In this document: positions 54,509 through 62,215 of the stretch, one piece after another | Layout: each line of letters starts with the position of its first letter | Position numbering within the stretch: position 1 is the first letter of the stretch | Origin: DATHTC01 sp963746805 | GTDB taxonomy: Bacteria > Actinomycetota > Thermoleophilia > Gaiellales > Gaiellaceae | Assembly: GCA_963746805.1 (NCBI GenBank) | Contig: CAVVCQ010000007.1 | Location: forward strand, 1-64,000 | Reading direction: 5' to 3' | Length of the DNA: 64,000 nt | Program-made: the position numbers and the translations under genes | The notes under the pieces: generated by a model | Told to the model about the DNA's origin: nothing | The model's input: the letters and a program-made list of their open reading frames with translations, nothing else | The model's database searches: none

Positions 54509-55281
54509 CGGCGCACCTCGACGACGATGCGGCCGTCGAACAGCGCCGGCTCGCCGTCCGGCGGCCGCGCAGCCGGCAGGCCCGCGACCGGTTCGGACAT
54601 GTCAGGGGTCAGACCCCTGACATGGCTGAAGGCGACGAGGGGGTGGCGGAAGCCCGGGACGCGGCCCTGCCCCGGTTCGTACGGCGCGAGCTCCGACGGG
54701 CGTCTCCGCAGCAGTCCGCCGTGCCAGTCCACCGCGCCACCGACGAGCGCCCAGCCCTCCTGGTGCGCGTCGAGCACGCGCCGGGACCAGTCCGGCTGCG
54801 GCGCGACGCCCTCGCCGAGCACCGCGACCGCCTCCGCCTCGTCCTCCGGGACGAGCGCCTCCTCCTGCGCCGCGAGCGCGGCCGGGTCGCCGCCCCGGGC
54901 CGCGAGCCGGCGTTCGATGCGCGGCACGACGTCGACGTCTCGCTCGAGCGTCTCGCTCCCCGCCTCGCCGAACCAGAGCCGGTGCTCGTCGACGAGGTCG
55001 AGCTCGAGCCGGTACCGGCCCGGCGGGATCGGCCCGCGCAGGGCCATCGTCAGCGCCGCCCGCTCACCCGGCCCGACCGCGTGCGGCAGCTCGGCCCGAG
55101 GCCCGTCCCAGACGATCGGGTTGCCGCGCTCGTCGAGCCAGTGCGAGGCCGCCTTCACGTCGTCGGGGCGCCACGTCGCCGTGCCCGCGTTCTCGACGTC
55201 GACCTGCGCGTGGACGAGCGTCCCGGCGCGCACGGAAGGGAGGTCGCGGAGGGTCCAGCGGGCGGCGAGAGGGCCGGGCAC
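54505..55281 (-). CDS. Unknown protein with N-terminal Ig-like domain; palindrome read in frame
   Basis: 258 residues from GTG 55281, set by a TAGACT box 8 nt upstream. Residues 1-115 look like an Ig-like beta-sandwich (LVHAQVDVENAGTATWRPDD, HWLDERGNPIVWDGPR, PPGRYRLELDLVDEHRLWFG), similar to modules I have seen attached to actinobacterial glycan enzymes. The second half (EAEAVAVLGEGVAPQPDWSR, VLDAHQEGWALVGGAVDWHG, RRRPSELAPYEPGQG) is unrecognised. A 27-bp palindrome at 54598-54624 is translated as part of FSHVRGLTPDMSEP. It ends with ALFDGRIVVEVRR. It is divergent from hemE and shares a promoter with it; no export signal is visible. Function unknown. Confidence 0.6.
   Translation of the reverse strand: MPGPLAARWTLRDLPSVRAGTLVHAQVDVENAGTATWRPDDVKAASHWLDERGNPIVWDGPRAELPHAVGPGERAALTMALRGPIPPGRYRLELDLVDEHRLWFGEAGSETLERDVDVVPRIERRLAARGGDPAALAAQEEALVPEDEAEAVAVLGEGVAPQPDWSRRVLDAHQEGWALVGGAVDWHGGLLRRRPSELAPYEPGQGRVPGFRHPLVAFSHVRGLTPDMSEPVAGLPAARPPDGEPALFDGRIVVEVRR
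54598..54624 (-). repeat. Palindrome B (13-bp arms, inside a coding sequence)
   Basis: CATGTCAGGGGTC, one A, then GACCCCTGACATG: a perfect 13-bp inverted repeat around one base. It lies inside the minus-strand gene of unknown function and is open in that frame. Only one copy is seen in this window. Confidence 0.8.
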
Positions 55282-55288
55282 GGCTGGC

Positions 55289-55295
55289 TAGTCTA
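55289..55295. promoter_or_regulatory. Bidirectional promoter with overlapping -10 boxes
   Basis: TAGTCTA reads TAGTCT on the plus strand (55289-55294, 7 nt before hemE GTG 55302) and TAGACT on the minus strand (55295-55290, 8 nt before GTG 55281). The near-symmetric element sits in the centre of a 20-bp divergent gap. Confidence 0.65.
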
Positions 55296-55301
55296 GGACG
55301 C

Positions 55302-56321
55302 GTGGAACCGCTTCTCGTCCGCGCCGCGCGCCGTGAACCGGTCGAGCGGACGCCGGTCTGGTTCATGCGGCAGGCGGGGCGGTCGCTGCCGGAGTACCGC
55401 GCGATCCGCGAGCGGCACACGCTCTTCGAGGTCTGCGAGCAGCCCGAGCTCTGCGCCGAGGTGACGCTGCAGCCGGTGCGCCGCCACGGCGTCGACGCCG
55501 CCGTCATGTTCGCGGACATCATGACCCCGGTCCTCGCGATGGGGATCGACGTCGAGCTCGTGGACGGCGTCGGCCCGGTCGTGTCGCAGCCGATCCGGAC
55601 CGCGGCGGACGTCGAGCGGCTCCGGCCGGGCGCGCCCGACGAGCGGATCCTCGAGGCGGTGCGGATCGTGCGCCGCGAGCTGCGCGACGACCAGGCCGTC
55701 GTCGGCTTCTGCGGCGGGCCGTTCACGGTCGCCGGCTACCTCGTCGAGGGGAAGCCGAGCCGCGACTTCGCCAGGGTCAAGGCGCTGATGTACCGCGAGC
55801 CGCACGTCTGGCATGCACTCGCAGATCGCCTGGCAGACGGGTTCGCGGCCTACGTGGCCGCGCAAGCCGAGGCCGGAGCGGACGTGATCCAGCTGTTCGA
55901 CTCGTGGGTCGGCGCCCTTTCGCCGGCCGACTACGAGGAGTTCGTCGCGCCCTACTCGGCGCGGATCCTCGCTTCCGTGGACGTCCCGACGATCCACTTC
56001 GGCACGGGCACGGCCACGCTCCTGCGCGCGATGGCCGACGCCGGCGGGGACGTGATCGGGCTCGACTGGCGCATCCCGCTCGATCGCGGCTGGGAGGAGG
56101 TCGGCCACGACCGCGGCGTGCAGGGCAACCTCGACCCGGCCGTGCTGCTCGGGCCGTGGGAGCGAGTCGAGTCGGCTGCGCGGGACGTGCTCGAGCGGGC
56201 CGGCGGCCGACCGGGGCACGTCTTCAACCTCGGGCACGGCGTCCTGCCCGAGACCGATCCCGACATGCTCGGGCGGCTCGCGGAGCTCGTCCGCGAGGCC
56301 GGCGTGGAGGCCCGCGTATGA
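55302..56321 (+). CDS. hemE: Uroporphyrinogen decarboxylase
   Basis: 339 residues. TPVWFMRQAGRSLPEYRAIR is the invariant substrate-binding segment with its Arg residues; AAVMFADIMTPVLAMGIDVE holds the catalytic Asp; VVGFCGGPFTVAGYLVEGKP, VIQLFDSWVGALSPADYEEF and PTIHFGTGTATLLRAMADAG are further signatures; GHVFNLGHGVLPETDPDMLG closes the site. It decarboxylates uroporphyrinogen III to coproporphyrinogen III in the cytosol. GTG start fixed by TAGTCT 7 nt upstream. It is the first gene of hemE-hemH-wzt-small protein, all joined by 4-bp overlaps. Confidence 0.95.
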   Translation: MEPLLVRAARREPVERTPVWFMRQAGRSLPEYRAIRERHTLFEVCEQPELCAEVTLQPVRRHGVDAAVMFADIMTPVLAMGIDVELVDGVGPVVSQPIRTAADVERLRPGAPDERILEAVRIVRRELRDDQAVVGFCGGPFTVAGYLVEGKPSRDFARVKALMYREPHVWHALADRLADGFAAYVAAQAEAGADVIQLFDSWVGALSPADYEEFVAPYSARILASVDVPTIHFGTGTATLLRAMADAGGDVIGLDWRIPLDRGWEEVGHDRGVQGNLDPAVLLGPWERVESAARDVLERAGGRPGHVFNLGHGVLPETDPDMLGRLAELVREAGVEARV

Positions 56322-57211
56322 GCGCCGCAGTCGTCGTGATGGCCTACGGCAGCCCCGAGCGCCTCGAGGACGTCCCCGCCTACTACGCGGACATCCGCGG
56401 CGGCCGGCCGATCAGCCCCGAGCGCCTCGAGGACCTCGTCGCCCGCTATCGCACGCTCGGGATCGAGGACGGCTCGCCGCTGAACGCGATCACGGAGGCC
56501 ACCCGCGCGGCGCTGGAGGCGGAGCTCGACGTCCCGGTCTTCACCGGCATGCGCCACTGGACACCGCGGATTCGCGACGCGGCGGAGGCCGCCCTCGACG
56601 GGGGCGCCGACCGGATCGTCGGCCTCGTGCTCGCCCCGCACTACTCCGGGCTGTCGATCGAGAAGTACCGCGCGCAGCTGGAGGATGCGCTCGCCGGCCG
56701 GGCCGAGCTCCTCTTCGTCGAGCGCTGGGGCGCCGAGCCGGGTTTCGTCGAGCTCCTGGCCGATCGCATTCGCGATCGGCTGGACGGCCGCGACGCCCAC
56801 GTCGTCTTCACCGCCCACTCGCTGCCGGCGCGGATCCTGGACGAGGGAGATCCGTACCAGGACGAGCTGCTCGAAACGGCGCGCCTTCTCGCCGAGCGCG
56901 CAGCGCTCGGCCACTGGTCGTTCTCGTACCAGAGCGAGTCGGCGACCGGCGAGCCCTGGCTCGGCCCGGACCTCCTCGACCACCTCGCGACGCTGTCCGG
57001 GCTCGGCGTCGAGCGCGTGCTCGTGTGTCCCGTCGGGTTCGTGGCCGATCATCTGGAGATCCGCTGGGACATCGACACCGAGGCCGCGCAGCGGGCCCGC
57101 GAGCTCGGGCTCGACCTGACGCGCATCGAGATGCCGAACGCCGACCCCGCCTTCGTCCACGTCCTGGCCGGGCTCGTGCGGCGCGCGCTCGGGGTCCGCG
57201 CCGCGGCATGA
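56318..57211 (+). CDS. hemH: Ferrochelatase (probably coproporphyrin ferrochelatase)
   Basis: 297 residues, ATGA overlap with hemE. AAVVVMAYGSPERLEDVPAY, YYADIRGGRPISPERLEDLV, VPVFTGMRHWTPRIRDAAEA, IVGLVLAPHYSGLSIEKYRA (with the conserved His), HVVFTAHSLPARILDEGDPY and WSFSYQSESATGEPWLGPDL, then LVCPVGFVADHLEIRWDIDT with the conserved His/Glu. Actinobacteria use the coproporphyrin branch, in which this enzyme inserts iron into coproporphyrin III; no hemY or hemQ is in the window. It is coupled to wzt by ATGA. Confidence 0.9.
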   Translation: MSAAVVVMAYGSPERLEDVPAYYADIRGGRPISPERLEDLVARYRTLGIEDGSPLNAITEATRAALEAELDVPVFTGMRHWTPRIRDAAEAALDGGADRIVGLVLAPHYSGLSIEKYRAQLEDALAGRAELLFVERWGAEPGFVELLADRIRDRLDGRDAHVVFTAHSLPARILDEGDPYQDELLETARLLAERAALGHWSFSYQSESATGEPWLGPDLLDHLATLSGLGVERVLVCPVGFVADHLEIRWDIDTEAAQRARELGLDLTRIEMPNADPAFVHVLAGLVRRALGVRAAA

Positions 57212-58428
57212 CGCCGGGCGCGGCCCGGGCGGAGTCGGTCTCGCGCCGGTTCCGCGTCGAAGCGACCGAGGCCCGGACGCTGAAGGAGCTCGTGCTCGCG
57301 CGGGGCCGCGGCAAGGCGACAGACGTGTGGGCGCTCCGCGACGTGTCGTTCGCGATCGAGCCGGGCGAGGCCGTCGGGCTCGTCGGCCGCAACGGATCGG
57401 GCAAGACCACGCTGCTGAAGCTCGTCTCCGGGATCCTCAAGCCGACGGGCGGGACGCTCGCCGTCGGCGGCCGTGTCGGCTCGCTGCTCGAGCTCGGCGC
57501 CGGCTTCCACCCCGACTTCAGCGGACGCGAGAACGTGTTCCTGAACGGGGCGATTCACGGGCTCTCGCGCGCGCAGGTGCGGGAGCGCATGGACGAGATC
57601 GTCTCGTTCGCCGGGCTCGAGGAGGCGATCGACCTCCCGGTGCGCACCTACTCCTCGGGCATGACGATGCGGCTCGGCTTCGCGGTCGCCGCCCATGTCG
57701 AGGCCGACTTGCTCCTGCTCGACGAGGTCTTCGCGGTGGGCGACGAGGCCTTCCAGCGCAAGTGCTTCGGCAAGATCTTCGAGTTCAAGCAGCGCGGCGG
57801 GACGATCGTGTTCGTCTCGCACGACGCCTCGGCGGTCGAGCGGCTGTGCGACCGGGCAATCCTCCTCCGGCACGGTCGGGTCGAGTTCGACGGCCCGACG
57901 CACGACGCGATCGTGCGCTACCACCGCCTCCTCGCCGAGGAAGAGGACCCGGCCGAGCGCGGCGCCGGGCTGCGCGAGTGGGGGAGCGGCGAGGCGCGGA
58001 TCGAGGCCGTCGAGCTGCTCGGCGCCGACGGTGAGCCGCGGACGCAGTTCCTCGCCGGGGAGGGCGCGACGCTGCGGCTGCGGGTCGAAGCGGAGCGGCC
58101 GCTGCCGGCGCCGCGGCTCTCGTGGGAGCTGCGCGGCGAGGGCGGGATCCTGCTCGCCGCGGGGCTCGCGGAGCTCGGCGACCTCGGCTGGGACGGCGGC
58201 GCGCCGCTGCCGCTCCGCTTCGGGATCGAGCAGCTGCCGCTGGCCGACGGGCGCTTCACGTTCCGGCTGGCACTGACCGACCCCGAGAGCGGGCGCCTCC
58301 TGCACCATCTCGACGAGGCGGCGGCGCTCCTCGTCTACCCGGGGGGCGACGAGCGCGGGCTCGTCCGGGTCGAGGGCAGCTGGGCCCGGGAGGAATCGGG
58401 CGCGGCCGCCGAACTGAGGCACCCGTGA
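57208..58428 (+). CDS. wzt: ABC polysaccharide exporter ATPase with C-terminal carbohydrate-binding domain (Wzt)
   Basis: 406 residues. ATPase domain 1-235: Walker A GRNGSGKTT (60-68), GAGFHPDFSGRENVFLNGAI (the H-x-E-F-S/T-GRENV/I-x-L-NG motif specific to polysaccharide exporters), signature YSSGMTMRLGFAVA, Walker B LLLLDEVFAVGDE and the H-loop VFVSHDASAVERLCDRAILL. After about residue 260 a beta-rich domain follows (GSGEARIEAVELLGADGEPR ... FTFRLALTDPESG), as in Wzt proteins that recognise a terminated glycan end. It partners Wzm (53711-54508). It lies in the hemE operon, an unusual context. Confidence 0.9.
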   Translation: MTPGAARAESVSRRFRVEATEARTLKELVLARGRGKATDVWALRDVSFAIEPGEAVGLVGRNGSGKTTLLKLVSGILKPTGGTLAVGGRVGSLLELGAGFHPDFSGRENVFLNGAIHGLSRAQVRERMDEIVSFAGLEEAIDLPVRTYSSGMTMRLGFAVAAHVEADLLLLDEVFAVGDEAFQRKCFGKIFEFKQRGGTIVFVSHDASAVERLCDRAILLRHGRVEFDGPTHDAIVRYHRLLAEEEDPAERGAGLREWGSGEARIEAVELLGADGEPRTQFLAGEGATLRLRVEAERPLPAPRLSWELRGEGGILLAAGLAELGDLGWDGGAPLPLRFGIEQLPLADGRFTFRLALTDPESGRLLHHLDEAAALLVYPGGDERGLVRVEGSWAREESGAAAELRHP

Positions 58429-58706
58429 GCTCCCGCACGTGCCCCGACTGGCCGGACCTCCTCGAGCTCGCGCCGAACCTCCAGTTCAAGCACTACACGG
58501 TCGCCGAGGCGCGGCTCCCTGCGGAGGCGCTCGGCGCGATCCCCCACATCACGTCGCTCTCGGACGTGGCGATCTGCTGCGACCTCGACCACCACGTCTT
58601 CTACGCGAAGCACACCGACCCGGCCGTGGGCGAGGCGCTCCGGGCGACGCACTGGTACGAGCTCGCCGAGTGGGCCGCGTCCGGCCAGGACACGGCAACG
58701 TCCTAG
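58425..58706 (+). CDS. Small conserved-looking protein, unknown function
   Basis: 93 residues from GTG 58425 (GTGA overlap with wzt). RTCPDWPDLLELAPNLQFKH, YTVAEARLPAEALGAIPHIT, SLSDVAICCDLDHHVFYAKH, TDPAVGEALRATHWYELAEW. It has three Cys (one CC pair) and several His close together (ICCDLDHHVFYAKH), which could bind a metal or heme, but no known motif is recognised. It has no signal or membrane segment. Last gene of the hemE operon; its TAG lies next to the stop of the convergent MarR gene (CTAGCTAG). The Trp/His/Cys content and position behind heme genes are the only clues. Confidence 0.55.
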   Translation: MSSRTCPDWPDLLELAPNLQFKHYTVAEARLPAEALGAIPHITSLSDVAICCDLDHHVFYAKHTDPAVGEALRATHWYELAEWAASGQDTATS

Positions 58707-59144
58707 CTAGGAGCGGGCGAGCGCATCGGCGACGTCGCCGAGGAGCCGGATGAGCCGCTCCCGGTCCTCCGGCGCCAGGTCGGCGAGGCCGTCCTCGAGC
58801 ACCGCCGCGAACCGGCCGCGCCGTTCCTCGAGCCGCCGGCGGCCGGCGGGGGTGACGTGCACGACGACGCCGCGGCCGTCGCCTGGAGCGCTCGCCCGCC
58901 GGACGAGCCCGGCCGACTCGAGCGCGTCGACGGTCCTGCTCGCGGTCGCGTCGGTCGTGCCGATCCGCTCGGCGAGCGCGCGTAGCCGGAGCGGCGCCTC
59001 GGCGAGGGTCACGAGTGCGACGCCCTGCATCGGCGGGAGCGGGTCGGGCCCGATGCCGCGGCGCCGGAGCACTCCCGCGGTCAGGCGCTCGAAGGCGTCG
59101 ACGAGCGCAGACGCCTCGGAGACCCGTGCGGGCGGCGTCGTCAT
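58707..59144 (-). CDS. MarR-family transcriptional regulator
   Basis: 145 residues, intact. ALVDAFERLTAGVLRRRGIG (dimerisation helix), QGVALVTLAEAPLRLRALAE, RIGTTDATASRTVDALESAG (recognition helix) and LVRRASAPGDGRGVVVHVTP (wing). Its ATG overlaps the MFS exporter stop (ATGA). A palindromic candidate operator (60600-60614) covers the -10 of the exporter gene, so this protein most likely represses its own operon and is released by the exported compound. Confidence 0.85.
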   Translation of the reverse strand: MTTPPARVSEASALVDAFERLTAGVLRRRGIGPDPLPPMQGVALVTLAEAPLRLRALAERIGTTDATASRTVDALESAGLVRRASAPGDGRGVVVHVTPAGRRRLEERRGRFAAVLEDGLADLAPEDRERLIRLLGDVADALARS

Positions 59145-60589
59145 TCCACCTGGGCCGCCGCCTCGAAGGGCGCGCGGGAGCGGCGCGGTGCGCCGAGCAG
59201 CGCGACGCCGACGGCGACCGCGGATCCGAGCGCTGCGATCGCGAACGCGGCCGTGAATGCCGACTCGGCGGGGATCGAGGTGCCGGCGATCGTGTCGGCG
59301 GCCAGGATCGCCGCGACGACCTGCGCTCCGATCACCCCGCCGACGGTCCGCATCACCGTGTTCATACCGGTTGCGACGCCCGTCTCGCTCGGCCGCACCG
59401 ACTGCACGATCACGTTCGCCATCGCGGCGAAGCTCATCGGGATCCCGGCGCCCGCGATGCCCAGCCCGAGCAGGAGCTGGAGGGACGTGTCGTGCCAGGG
59501 CACGAGCAGGCCGAAGCCGAGGGCTGCGAGCCCGACGCCGATCGCCATCGGCAGATGCGGCCCGAAGCGGCGCGCGAGCACGCCCGAGAGCGGGCCGGTG
59601 AAGAAGCCGGCGACCGCGCCGGGCAGGAGGTACAGGCCCGTGACCGTCGCCGAGGCGCCGAAGCCGTAGTCGGCGAGCCGCGCGAGCTCGGGCGGCAGCC
59701 CGTTCGGCAGCTGCACGAGCTGTGGGATGACGGCGAACGTCCCGAACATGGCGAGGCCGGTGATCAGTCCGGTGAGGTTCGCGTAGAGCACGGGCCGGTT
59801 GGCCATCATCCGCATGTCCACCATCGGCTCGGGCACGCGCAGCTCGACGCGCACCCAGGCGACGAGCGAAGCCGCCGCGAGGGCGAACAGCCCGACCACC
59901 GGCCCGGAGAGCCAGCCCCAGCGCTCGCCCTCGGTCAGCGCGACGAGCAGCGCCACGAGCCCGAGGGAGAGGAGCGCCGCGCCGGGCACGTCGACGCGCG
60001 ACCGTGTCTTGATCGGCGACTCGGGGACGAAGAGGTGCACGAGCACGACCGCGATGCCGACGCCGATCGCGCCGAGGCCGAAGATCCAGCGCCAGGAGAG
60101 GTGGTCGACGATCAGCCCTGAGAGGACGAGCCCGAGGCCGCCGCCCACGCCGAACACGGCGGAGACGACGCCGACCGCGACGCTGACCTTCTCGCGCGGG
60201 AACTCGTCCTTGATGATCGAGAAGCTGAGCGGGAAGACGGCGCCGCCCGCGCCCTGAAGGATTCGGCAGGCGATCAGCGAGGAGATGTCCCAGGCGAAGG
60301 CCGCGCCGACGCTGCCGAGGAAGAAGATGCCGAGGGAGATGACGAGCAGGCGCTCCTTCCCGTACTGGTCGCCGAGCTTGCCGAGCACCGGCGTCGCGAC
60401 CGAGGCGGAGAGGAGGAAGCCCGTGAGCAGCCACGTGGCCCAGGTCGTCGTCGTGCCGAGCTCGTGCTGGAGCGTCGGCAGCGCCGGGAGGATCATCGTC
60501 TGCTGCAGCGCGAATGCGATCCCCGCGAACGTGAGGACGGCGAGCGTGACGTTGTAGTGCCGGCGCGTGGGGTCGTCGTGGGGCGACAT
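59141..60589 (-). CDS. MFS drug/metabolite exporter (DHA2-like, 14 helices)
   Basis: 482 residues. VTLAVLTFAGIAFALQQTMI, LPALPTLQHELGTTTTWATW, LLTGFLLSASVATPVLGKLG, DQYGKERLLVISLGIFFLGS (the G-x-L-x-D-x-x-G-x-x-x motif A), IACRILQGAGGAVFPLSFSI (motif C-like) and GLVLSGLIVDHLSWRWIFGL (family signature with WRW) identify a DHA2-type proton antiporter. It exports small hydrophobic compounds; the substrate is unknown. It forms an operon with the MarR regulator and is transcribed from TAACTT (60603-60598), 8 nt before ATG 60589. Confidence 0.85.
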   Translation of the reverse strand: MSPHDDPTRRHYNVTLAVLTFAGIAFALQQTMILPALPTLQHELGTTTTWATWLLTGFLLSASVATPVLGKLGDQYGKERLLVISLGIFFLGSVGAAFAWDISSLIACRILQGAGGAVFPLSFSIIKDEFPREKVSVAVGVVSAVFGVGGGLGLVLSGLIVDHLSWRWIFGLGAIGVGIAVVLVHLFVPESPIKTRSRVDVPGAALLSLGLVALLVALTEGERWGWLSGPVVGLFALAAASLVAWVRVELRVPEPMVDMRMMANRPVLYANLTGLITGLAMFGTFAVIPQLVQLPNGLPPELARLADYGFGASATVTGLYLLPGAVAGFFTGPLSGVLARRFGPHLPMAIGVGLAALGFGLLVPWHDTSLQLLLGLGIAGAGIPMSFAAMANVIVQSVRPSETGVATGMNTVMRTVGGVIGAQVVAAILAADTIAGTSIPAESAFTAAFAIAALGSAVAVGVALLGAPRRSRAPFEAAAQVE

Positions 60590-60597
60590 GCCCCAAC

Positions 60598-60603
60598 AAG
60601 TTA
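60598..60603 (-). promoter_or_regulatory. -10 box TAACTT (minus strand) of the MFS-MarR operon
   Basis: TAACTT with 8 nt to ATG 60589; it overlaps the palindromic operator. Confidence 0.5.
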
Positions 60604-60614
60604 CCTTACGTAAC
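60600..60614. promoter_or_regulatory. Candidate MarR operator
   Basis: GTTAC-CTTAC-GTAAC, 5-bp arms, also containing the 8-bp palindrome TTACGTAA (60606-60613). It overlaps the -10 of the MFS gene and the last codons of the PolX-like gene. Confidence 0.55.
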
Positions 60615-62210
60615 GAAATCTTGGAGCGGCCGCGTGTTGAGCACGTCCGCCGCAGTCGCGCCGCCGCGACGCGCCGTCGCCACCGACAGCTGCATGTTCC
60701 CGAGCCCACGCACGGAGTGGGCGTCGGTCGAGCAGACGATCGGCACACCGGCCTCGATCGCGAGGCGGACGTGGTCGTCGCGCAGGTCGAGCCTGTCGGG
60801 GAGGCCGTTCACCTCCAGTGCCACGCCCGTCTCGAGCGCGACGCGGAACACCTCCTCGAGGTCGAGCGCGTTCGGCGGCCGGTGGTTGATCAGGCGCCCG
60901 GTCGGGTGGCTGAGGCAGCGCGCGGCCGGGTGGCGCATCGCCTCGACCACGCGCGTGGTCAGCTCCCGGCGCTGCGCCCGCTGGCCGGCGTGCAGCGAGA
61001 CCTGCACCCAGTCGAGCTCCGCGAGGACGTCGTCGGGCAGGTCGAGCGACCCGTCGGGGAGGATGTCGCACTCGATCCCGCGCAGGACGCGGAACGGCGC
61101 CAGCGCCTCGTTCGCGGCGGCGATCTCCTCGGCCTGACGACGCACGTCGTCGCCGTCGAGCCCCGGGACGACGCGGACGCTCTGCGTGTGGTCGCAGATC
61201 GCGAGGTACTCGTAGCCGCGGTCGCGCGCGGCCTGGGCCATCTCGAGCACCGACGCCTTGCCGTCGGACCAGGTCGTGTGCACGTGGAGGTCGCCGAGCA
61301 CGTCCACGACCTCGACGAGCGGGGCGGGCGGCACGACGAGACTGTCGCGGAGCTCCGGGGGGAGCGACGGGAGGCCGAGCGCCTCGAGCAGCGCTTCCTC
61401 GGTCGGCGCGTCCGGCAGCGGCTCGAGCCCCTCCACGAGCTCCGGCGGTCCCGTCGCGCGGAAGAGCTCCGTGCCGTAGCGGCCCGGCGGTGCCGCGACG
61501 ACCTGGACCGGCACACCCTCGACGGTGACGCCCACGGCTCGGTCGCGCTCGCGCTCCACCACGGCGACGAGCTGCGGGAGCGTCGCGAGGCGGTCGAGGA
61601 CGGCGTCCGGATCCGTCGCCGGCACCACGACCGCGAGCCGCTCGGAGGAGTCCCGCCAGCGGCGCGGATCGCCGGCCACCTCGCCGCCGAGCGCCTCTGC
61701 GATCCCGCCCGTGACGGCCCAGGCCCGGTTCAGCGTCAGCCCGCGTCGCGGCCGACGCGGACCGGCGTCGCGCAGGGCAGCCAGGATCCTCTCCTCCGTC
61801 TTGGGGCCGATCCCGCGCAGCGACCCGAGGCGGCCGGCCTCGGCGGCGGCGCGCAGCTCCTCGACCGTGCGGACGCCGAGCCCGCGCCCGATCTCGGCCA
61901 TCCGCGCCGGCCCGATCCCGATCAGGCGGCCGAGCCCGACGAGCTCCGGGGACAGCTCCGCCTCGAGCTCCCGCAGCTCCGCGATCTCGCCGGTCTCGAC
62001 CAGCTCGCGCAGCCGGCGCTCGATGCCGGGGCCGATCCCGGCGAGTTCGCGGACGCGTCCCGAGCGCACGAGCTCTGCCACCGGCGCGGGCGTGGCGCGC
62101 ACCAGCTCGGCCGCGCGACGGTAGGCGCGGACCGAGAACGCGGACGCCTCGGCGAGGTCGAGCAGCGCCGCGAACGCCTCCAGGCGCTCCGCGATTTCCC
62201 CGTTCTCCAC
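60606..62210 (-). CDS. PolX-like protein: degenerate polymerase domain plus intact PHP phosphoesterase domain
   Basis: 534 residues from GTG 62210. Residues 1-150 are the helix-hairpin-helix region (LAGIGPGIERRL, IGIGPARMAEIG, LRGIGPKTEERI). Residues 155-300 align with the Pol beta-like palm, but the G-S-x-R-R-G...G-D-I-D segment reads GDPRRWRDSSERLAVVV and the third Asp region reads GVPVQVVAA, so the three catalytic aspartates are missing. The PHP domain (about 305-534) is intact: LGDLHVHTTWSDGKASVLEM, YLAICDHTQSVRV, GIECDILPDGSLDL, VQVSLHAGQ, LSHPTGRLINH and CSTDAHSVRGL. It is therefore expected to be a PHP-type 3'-5' exonuclease/phosphoesterase without nucleotide addition. Confidence 0.85.
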   Translation of the reverse strand: MENGEIAERLEAFAALLDLAEASAFSVRAYRRAAELVRATPAPVAELVRSGRVRELAGIGPGIERRLRELVETGEIAELRELEAELSPELVGLGRLIGIGPARMAEIGRGLGVRTVEELRAAAEAGRLGSLRGIGPKTEERILAALRDAGPRRPRRGLTLNRAWAVTGGIAEALGGEVAGDPRRWRDSSERLAVVVPATDPDAVLDRLATLPQLVAVVERERDRAVGVTVEGVPVQVVAAPPGRYGTELFRATGPPELVEGLEPLPDAPTEEALLEALGLPSLPPELRDSLVVPPAPLVEVVDVLGDLHVHTTWSDGKASVLEMAQAARDRGYEYLAICDHTQSVRVVPGLDGDDVRRQAEEIAAANEALAPFRVLRGIECDILPDGSLDLPDDVLAELDWVQVSLHAGQRAQRRELTTRVVEAMRHPAARCLSHPTGRLINHRPPNALDLEEVFRVALETGVALEVNGLPDRLDLRDDHVRLAIEAGVPIVCSTDAHSVRGLGNMQLSVATARRGGATAADVLNTRPLQDFVT

Positions 62211-62215
62211 CCCGG

